A DNA stretch of 6,810 nt, taken from positions 1 to 6,810 of the forward strand of contig JAKQBQ010000061.1 of NCBI GenBank assembly GCA_029574055.1, given 5' to 3'. The translations under genes were made by a program, and so were the position numbers. Of this stretch, positions 1-3,926 are shown one piece after another (the stretch's first letter is position 1; the number at the start of each line of letters is the position of its first letter). The notes under the pieces were generated by a model. The model was not told the origin of the DNA. It saw only the letters and a list, made by a program, of their open reading frames with translations, and made no database searches. This DNA comes from Methanobacteriota archaeon. Lineage in GTDB: Archaea > Thermoplasmatota > Thermoplasmata > Methanomassiliicoccales > Methanomethylophilaceae.

Positions 1-1
1 C

Positions 2-145
2 AACTGTCTCGACGGCGGAACGCAGACGTTCTCCCCTGAAGCAACCTCCGGACTCATCAAAGAAGTGTTCGGGGACATGGTCGAATTCAACTCGCCTATG
101 CAGGCGGTAGGCGCAGAGGCGAAGAAGATCGCAAAGAAGATCTGA
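2..145 (+). CDS. mcrB: Methyl-coenzyme M reductase beta subunit, C-terminal end (partial)
   Basis: This is the last 47 codons and TGA stop of the MCR beta subunit; the gene enters from the left edge in frame 2. The encoded tail contains LDGGTQTFSPEATSGLIKEV followed by a VFGDMVEF segment and a Lys/Ala-rich end (AKKIAKKI). The LD.GTQ.(F/Y)SPE.TSG(L/I) block and the VFG...EF...P...AV pattern are characteristic of the McrB C-terminus as I recall it from Methanothermobacter. McrB pairs with McrA and McrG in the (alpha-beta-gamma)2 enzyme and contributes to the two F430 sites, but those residues lie upstream of the window. The stop is 7 bp before the mcrD ATG, as expected for the first gene of an mcr operon. 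Identity is secure because mcrD, mcrG and mcrA follow. Confidence 0.95.
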   Translation, partial: NCLDGGTQTFSPEATSGLIKEVFGDMVEFNSPMQAVGAEAKKIAKKI

Positions 146-152
146 GGTCATT

Positions 153-575
153 ATGTTGAGTGAACCAACTGTTGATTATGCGGGAATACCGCTTCCTGAA
201 GTAGAGGTCTTCTCCCACGTCCTGCTGAGCGCGGAGACGACGGAAAAAGTGCTGAACGCGCTTGACCCGATCGAGCGCATCAGGCAGATAAACATGACCG
301 GCGAGAGCGTTCCCAGGGAACTTAACAGCGGGCCCGCGAAAGGGCTTCCGAACAACCATTCCGAGCGCAAGGTGATAAAGGTCGGCGGAAGGGAGGTCGA
401 GCTGAGGTTCCAGGTCGGAGCCTTCTACATCGAACTCGATGTGGAGAACGAAGAGATGATGAACGCCATCGTGGAGAAGATAAGGACCGCCTGCGAGGCA
501 ACCCTGCCGCGCGGGTTCGATCTGACAGTAGGAAGATACTCAAAATACAGAAAGACCCTCAGTGATTACAAGTAA
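153..575 (+). CDS. mcrD: Methyl-coenzyme M reductase operon protein D
   Basis: A 140-residue cytoplasmic protein. McrD is not part of the purified active enzyme; in the literature it binds MCR, notably the apo form, and is treated as an assembly or activation factor. Family signs visible here are the N-terminal block [20 protein letters not shown] (compare [17 protein letters not shown] in other McrDs), a central [22 protein letters not shown] strand-rich segment, and a C-terminal [13 protein letters not shown] tail. No membrane segment or signal peptide is present. The ATG at 153 is preceded by GAGGT at 144-148, which overlaps the mcrB TGA with a 4-base gap, supporting this start. It lies between mcrB and mcrG, the usual position. 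The 23-residue segment before the VEVF block is variable in the family, so a slightly later start cannot be excluded. Confidence 0.95.
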   Translation: MLSEPTVDYAGIPLPEVEVFSHVLLSAETTEKVLNALDPIERIRQINMTGESVPRELNSGPAKGLPNNHSERKVIKVGGREVELRFQVGAFYIELDVENEEMMNAIVEKIRTACEATLPRGFDLTVGRYSKYRKTLSDYK

Positions 576-585
576 AGGTGAAAAA

Positions 586-1362
586 ATGACAGCATATAAA
601 AGACAGTTCTACCCCGGTGCATCCTCTCCTGCTAAGAACAGAAGGAAAGTGATGGACCCCAAGGTAAAATTGAAGAAACTTCGCGATGTATCCATGGATG
701 ACGTGGTCAGGATCATGGGGCACCGCAACCCCGGAGAGGACTACAAATCCATCCACCCCCCGATCGAAGAGGGCAAGGAGCCCAACTGCCCGATAAGGAA
801 ACTCGTCGAGCCGATCGAGGGAGCAAAGAAAGGAGACAGGATCAGGTACATTCAGTTCACTGACTCCGTCTACTTCGCGCCCATATCCCCCTACCAGAGG
901 GCATGGATGTACCTTTCGAGGTACAGAGGTATCGACACCGGAACCCTTTCCGGAAGACAGATCATCGAAGTAAGGGAGAGGGACCTTGAGAAACTCGCCA
1001 AAGAGATGATCGACAACGAGACCTTCGACCCCGCCCTGACGGGTATCAGAGGAGCCACCGTCCACGGCCACGCATGCCGTCTCGACGAGAACGGCCTGAT
1101 GTTCGATGCCTGGCAGAGATACATATGGGACAAGAATAAGAAAGAAGTAGTCTACGTCAAAGACCAGGTCGCCGTGCCGCTCGACAGGAAGATCTCCGTC
1201 GGAAAGCCGGCATCGATGGCGGACCTCAAGAAGAGGACCACCATATTCAGAGCCGACGGCGTGGACATGAGGGATGACAAAGAAGTTACTGCGTACGGTC
1301 TCAGGATCCACAAGCTCAGGACCTTCGGCGGTTACCAGCCCTTCAATGTAAAGGATGTGTGA
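586..1362 (+). CDS. mcrG: Methyl-coenzyme M reductase gamma subunit
   Basis: A 258-residue subunit of the cytoplasmic (alpha-beta-gamma)2 enzyme that makes methane from methyl-CoM and CoB using nickel cofactor F430. Its length fits the family (about 250-260). Diagnostic blocks are [14 protein letters not shown] near the start, [14 protein letters not shown] (about residues 40-53), [20 protein letters not shown] (about 85-104), [20 protein letters not shown] (about 119-138) and [18 protein letters not shown] (about 153-170). R124 in the SGRQ motif aligns with gamma-Arg120 of the Methanothermobacter enzyme, which binds the CoM sulfonate; the VHGH motif is in the F430-binding loop. I chose the ATG at 586 because AGGTGA sits at 576-581, 4 bases upstream. 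An in-frame GTG at 562 would overlap mcrD and add eight residues not seen in the family. The TGA stop overlaps the mcrA ATG (TGATG). Confidence 0.97.
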   Translation: MTAYKRQFYPGASSPAKNRRKVMDPKVKLKKLRDVSMDDVVRIMGHRNPGEDYKSIHPPIEEGKEPNCPIRKLVEPIEGAKKGDRIRYIQFTDSVYFAPISPYQRAWMYLSRYRGIDTGTLSGRQIIEVRERDLEKLAKEMIDNETFDPALTGIRGATVHGHACRLDENGLMFDAWQRYIWDKNKKEVVYVKDQVAVPLDRKISVGKPASMADLKKRTTIFRADGVDMRDDKEVTAYGLRIHKLRTFGGYQPFNVKDV

Positions 1363-3032
1363 TGCACATGGCAGCCAAACAGAAAGACAAGCTTTTCATG
1401 GACGCGGTCAAGAAGAAATTCAAGGAAGACCCGACCGACATGGAGACGAAATACTACTGCTACGGCGGCTGGAAACAGTCCAAGAGCAAAGTAGAATTCC
1501 AGAAATCGGCGATGGCCATCGCAAAGAAGCGCGGCTTCCCGATGATGAACGAGGATATCGGTATCCCGCTCGGACAGAGGGCCTGGATGCCCTACCAGAT
1601 GTCCCACACGGACATCTACGTAGAGGCTGACGACCTCCACTGTGTGAACAACACAGCCATCCAGCAGGCGTGGGACGACATAAGGAGGACCGTACTGGTT
1701 GGACTTGACTCCCCCCACGGCACCATCGAGAAGAGGCTTGGAAAAGAGGTCACCCCCGAGACCATCAACGCATATCTCGAGGCGGTCAACCACACCATGC
1801 CCGGCGGAGCGATAGTCCAGGAGCACATGGCAGAGGTCAACCCCGCACTCGTGTGGGACTCATACGTCAAAGTGTACTCCGGCGACGACGAGCTCATCGA
1901 TGAGATCGACAAGAGGTTCGTGATAGACATCAACAAGCTCTTCCCCAAGGCCCAGGCAGACCAGCTGAAGAAAGCCATCGGAAAGACGCTTATGCAGGCC
2001 GTGCGCGTCCCGACCATCGTCGGAAGGCTCATGGACGGCGCCACTGTCTCGAGGCACGCAGCGATGCAGATCTCGATGGCGTTCATCTCCTCCTACAAAC
2101 TCGCGGCAGGAGAGGCGGCCATCGCAGACTTCGCATATTCTGCGAAGCACCAGTCGATCAACATGGGAACCATGATGCCCGCAAGGCGCGCAAGGGGACC
2201 CAACGAACCCGGCGGAATACCCTTCGGATTCTTTGCTGACATGATACAGTCCGACCGTGTCTACCCTGACGACCCCGGAAGAGCAGTCCTTGAGACCGTA
2301 GGTCTCGGAGCGGCCATCTTCGACCAGGTCTACCTCGGCGGATACATGTCCGGCGGTGTCGGATTCACACAGTACGCGACCGCGACATACACCGACAACA
2401 TCCTTGAGGACTATGTCTATCACGCGATAGACGTCATCAAAGACAAGTACGGCGGATTCTGCAAACTCGACCCCACGAAGTACGACGAGCTCATGAAGCT
2501 CGGCGACGACGTCAACGCATACGCGTTGGAGATGTACGAGAGATACCCGGCCATCATGGAGACCCACTTCGGCGGATCCCAGAGGGCGACCGTCGCAGCG
2601 GCGACAACGGGTATCGCGGGATCGATGGCGACCGGTATCGCAGACTGCGGTCTGAACATGTGGTACCTTTCGATGCTGCAGCACAAGGAGAGGACAGGAA
2701 GGCTCGGATTCTACGGATACGACCTGCAGGACCAGTGCGGTTCCGCCAACTCGTTCTCCTACAGATCCGACGAGGGTCTGCCCGCTGAGCTCAGGGGCCC
2801 CAACTACCCCAACTACGCCATGAACGTCGGCCACCTGTCCGGATACTCGGGTATCGCAAAGGCATCGCACGTAGCCCGTGGAGACGCCTTCACAGCCAAC
2901 CCGTACATCCGCGTAGCGTTCGCCGACCCCAGCCTGGTCTTCGACTTCGCGAACATCACGAAGGAGATCGGAAGAGGCGGACTCAGAGAGTTCGTCCCTG
3001 CCGGCGAGAGGACCGCGGTCATCAAAGGGTGA
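1362..3032 (+). CDS. mcrA: Methyl-coenzyme M reductase alpha subunit
   Basis: Catalytic subunit, 556 residues from this start, close to the usual 550-570. Key residues are present, with Methanothermobacter numbers in brackets: Q153 of VQEHM (Gln147, axial Ni ligand), R231 (Arg225), K262-H263 (Lys256 and N-methyl-His257), R276 of ARRARG (5-methyl-Arg271), Y338 of GFTQYAT (Tyr333), Q407 of GGSQRA (2-methyl-Gln400), W434 (Trp427), Y451-G452 of [12 protein letters not shown] (Tyr444 and thioglycine 445), D457 (Asp450) and C459 (Cys452). It ends [16 protein letters not shown], a typical McrA tail. The His-to-Arg interval is one residue shorter than in the families I recall. ATG 1362 is chosen for the TGATG overlap with mcrG and AAGGA at 1351-1355, 6 bases upstream. 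ATG 1368, giving [10 protein letters not shown], matches the MA.KDKLF starts of relatives and is a real alternative. GTG 1359 is unlikely. Confidence 0.98.
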   Translation: MHMAAKQKDKLFMDAVKKKFKEDPTDMETKYYCYGGWKQSKSKVEFQKSAMAIAKKRGFPMMNEDIGIPLGQRAWMPYQMSHTDIYVEADDLHCVNNTAIQQAWDDIRRTVLVGLDSPHGTIEKRLGKEVTPETINAYLEAVNHTMPGGAIVQEHMAEVNPALVWDSYVKVYSGDDELIDEIDKRFVIDINKLFPKAQADQLKKAIGKTLMQAVRVPTIVGRLMDGATVSRHAAMQISMAFISSYKLAAGEAAIADFAYSAKHQSINMGTMMPARRARGPNEPGGIPFGFFADMIQSDRVYPDDPGRAVLETVGLGAAIFDQVYLGGYMSGGVGFTQYATATYTDNILEDYVYHAIDVIKDKYGGFCKLDPTKYDELMKLGDDVNAYALEMYERYPAIMETHFGGSQRATVAAATTGIAGSMATGIADCGLNMWYLSMLQHKERTGRLGFYGYDLQDQCGSANSFSYRSDEGLPAELRGPNYPNYAMNVGHLSGYSGIAKASHVARGDAFTANPYIRVAFADPSLVFDFANITKEIGRGGLREFVPAGERTAVIKG

Positions 3033-3034
3033 TC
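3028..3034 (+). promoter_or_regulatory. Shine-Dalgarno embedded in the mcrA stop codon
   Basis: GGTGATC overlaps the mcrA TGA (3030-3032) and complements the 3' end of archaeal 16S rRNA over seven bases. It lies 6 bases before ATG 3041. It decides the start of the downstream small gene and suggests that ribosomes finishing mcrA can reinitiate there. Confidence 0.65.
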
Positions 3035-3040
3035 CCGTTG

Positions 3041-3325
3041 ATGGTGGGGGACATACTCAAATACACCCCGACGTCAACGGTCGGAAAGGTAGCGGACATC
3101 AGGGAGAGGGACGGCATCGTCTGGATAAAACTGGACGTCTCCGGCCTTTACTACGATGCCGCGTTCCTGAAGACCGCAGACCCGGCGGAATACAGAGAGG
3201 TGTCCTTCAAAGAGCGTGAGAGGTCCGCCGGAGGGCGTGAGAGCGCCGAAGCCGCTGTCGAAGCAGCCAGGAAGGCTGAGGAGGAAGTGGACATAAGGTT
3301 CTTCACGCCGAGCGGCGGAGGTTAA
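3041..3325 (+). CDS. DUF2098-like small protein downstream of mcrA
   Basis: A 94-residue cytoplasmic protein of unknown function. The N-terminal half, MVGDILKYTPTSTVGKVADI followed by a DGIVWIKLDVSGLYYDAAFL segment, matches my recollection of the DUF2098 family of methanogen proteins (G..V.Y..T.TVGKV.DI.EEDG..W..LD.T.LYY....L), which looks like a small KOW/SH3-type beta barrel. Residues about 50-85 are a Glu/Arg/Ala-rich, probably helical stretch, and the protein ends FFTPSGGG. There is no signal peptide or cysteine. ATG 3041 is preferred because GGTGATC (3028-3034), a full anti-16S match, lies 6 bases upstream inside the mcrA stop region; GTG 3029 and TTG 3038 are weaker starts. It sits between mcrA and the terminator, so it is probably co-transcribed with mcr and may help expression, assembly or modification of MCR. 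That role is inference from position only. The gene is well supported; the family name is from memory. Confidence 0.8.
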   Translation: MVGDILKYTPTSTVGKVADIRERDGIVWIKLDVSGLYYDAAFLKTADPAEYREVSFKERERSAGGRESAEAAVEAARKAEEEVDIRFFTPSGGG

Positions 3326-3346
3326 ACTTTTTCATTAATTTTTAAT

Positions 3347-3373
3347 TCCCTCCTTTGGGAGGGATCTTTTTTT
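3347..3373 (+). terminator. Hairpin plus T-tract terminator of the mcr operon
   Basis: A perfect 7-bp stem pairs TCCCTCC (3347-3353) with GGAGGGA (3358-3364) around a TTTG loop. It is followed by TC and seven T (3367-3373). A second T-rich stretch (3328-3345) precedes the hairpin, 3 bases after the stop of the last operon gene. Archaeal termination depends mainly on U-tracts, so either T-rich run could release the transcript. The arrangement marks 3325 as the likely end of the mcr transcription unit. Confidence 0.8.
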
Positions 3374-3463
3374 GTTCTCCATCGATCCCATTCGTTCGCG
3401 GACGCATTTCTATAGAGGCCGGAATGATATATCTGCATCCAAAAACAGCGGCAAAAACACACG

Positions 3464-3471
3464 TTTAAATA
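3464..3471 (+). promoter_or_regulatory. Possible TATA box (TTTAAATA)
   Basis: TTTAAATA fits the archaeal TATA-box consensus. A start site about 25 bases on would fall near 3495, leaving a long leader before any plausible start codon. There is no clear purine-rich BRE just upstream. It is the weakest of the three candidates because of its distance from a gene. Confidence 0.25.
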
Positions 3472-3505
3472 CAGCAGCAGGTAAACGCAGTGTATCTTAG
3501 ACATT

Positions 3506-3513
3506 TTTATATA
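3506..3513 (+). promoter_or_regulatory. Possible TATA box (TTTATATA)
   Basis: TTTATATA within a T-rich run is an excellent match to the archaeal TATA-box consensus. The predicted transcript would start near 3535-3540, just before the GAGCG/CGCTC hairpin, the G6 tract and GTG 3582. It could drive the doubtful upstream frame, or give the repeat-protein gene a leader of about 280 bases. Confidence 0.4.
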
Positions 3514-3550
3514 CTATCGCTTCATATTTTAATCTACACAAAATATAGAT

Positions 3551-3567
3551 GAGCGTTTGATGCGCTC
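3551..3567 (+). other. Short inverted repeat before a G6 tract
   Basis: GAGCG (3551-3555) and CGCTC (3563-3567) can form a 5-bp stem with a 7-base loop, two bases before the GGGGGG at 3569-3574. It could be a small leader hairpin or an operator half-site pair for a DNA-binding protein. The stem is short and may be chance. Confidence 0.25.
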
Positions 3568-3581
3568 TGGGGGGCTGTATT

Positions 3582-3926
3582 GTGTCGGCAGAAAGAATAG
3601 ATCTATGCAGATCAGCAGTTGGAGCGGTTCCGAGAGCGGTACCGCCGGTCTCGCACATGTTCGCGTTCAGTACGGGCGCGGGCGTTGAAAGACACGATCG
3701 CCGTTACAGCAAACGCATGTTCCCGGCATCTTTCGAAACAAAAGATATGGAGAAATTGGTAATATCTAATCTTTTAAATATGATGAAATATATAGAAAAA
3801 ATCAAGGGGGGCTATTCTAATGCCAAATCATATAAAGAAAACAACTCGCAGAATCATGATGATCGCAGCGATAGCGGCGGCACTCCTCGTAGTGCTCGTT
3901 CCCGCCGCGATCGGCCCGAGCTCTGA
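3582..3926 (+). CDS. Doubtful small reading frame upstream of the repeat protein
   Basis: A 114-codon frame starting at GTG 3582. In its favour is a GGGGGG tract at 3569-3574, 7 bases upstream, the same Shine-Dalgarno-like string seen before the next gene, and the good TATA box at 3506. Against it, I recognise no family, the start is not ATG, and its last 107 bases run in another frame through the signal-peptide coding region of the following gene, ending in low-complexity Ser/Arg-rich sequence. If anything is translated, the part before about 3800 (roughly 70 residues, ending near an NLLNMMKYIEKIK helix-like segment) is the most gene-like. It may be no more than a 5' leader of the downstream gene. 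Confidence 0.18.
   Translation: MSAERIDLCRSAVGAVPRAVPPVSHMFAFSTGAGVERHDRRYSKRMFPASFETKDMEKLVISNLLNMMKYIEKIKGGYSNAKSYKENNSQNHDDRSDSGGTPRSARSRRDRPEL
3773..3780 (+). promoter_or_regulatory. Probable TATA box of the repeat-protein gene
   Basis: TTTAAATA lies 40 bases before ATG 3820. A start site about 25 bases downstream would fall near 3800-3805, giving a short leader that still includes the G6 Shine-Dalgarno at 3806-3811. The surrounding AT-rich sequence, ending with ATATATAG at 3788, is typical of a promoter. Confidence 0.5.
3806..3811 (+). promoter_or_regulatory. G6 ribosome-binding site of the repeat-protein gene
   Basis: AAGGGGGG ends at 3811, 8 bases before ATG 3820, and can pair with the CCUCC of 16S rRNA with one mismatch or bulge. 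It supports the choice of ATG 3820, which is directly followed by a good signal peptide. The string GGGGGGCT is shared with the site at 3569-3576. Confidence 0.6.
3820..3915 (+). other. Signal peptide coding region
   Basis: Codes for residues 1-32, with a charged N-region (K6, K7, R10, R11), a hydrophobic core from I12 to V27, and a small-residue end PAAIG before a polar PSSDSAPPT segment. Cleavage could occur after A30, G32 or as late as A38; I cannot choose between them. There is no lipobox cysteine, so a lipoprotein is unlikely. Confidence 0.85.

Larger units (their letters stand above)
3374..3819. other. Intergenic region without a convincing gene
   Basis: About 450 bases between the mcr terminator and the secreted repeat protein. 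It is more AT-rich than the flanking genes in 3380-3550 and again in 3740-3819, with a GC-rich island at about 3590-3720. It contains three TATA-box-like octamers (3464, 3506, 3773), a 5-bp hairpin (3551-3567), a G6 tract at 3569-3574 and a second G6 tract at 3806-3811. I see no tRNA, no rRNA, no CRISPR-like repeats and no long inverted repeats or transposase remnants. The one + strand reading frame here (GTG 3582) is listed separately as doubtful. Confidence 0.6.

Noticed and set aside
1860..2870. 336-codon open frame on the - strand inside mcrA, and a 250-codon one at 559-1311 inside mcrG
   Set aside because: Both lie antisense to unmistakable mcr genes and encode low-complexity Val/Asp/Arg/Gly-rich sequence, as expected for the antisense of GC-rich codons.
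3322..3504. 60-codon - strand frame in the spacer
   Set aside because: It runs through the terminator hairpin of the mcr operon, has no recognised family, and lacks a clear ribosome-binding site.
3844..3864. Twin-arginine (Tat) signal in the secreted protein
   Set aside because: TTRRIMM has two arginines but lacks the FLK part of the motif, and the very hydrophobic core fits Sec better.
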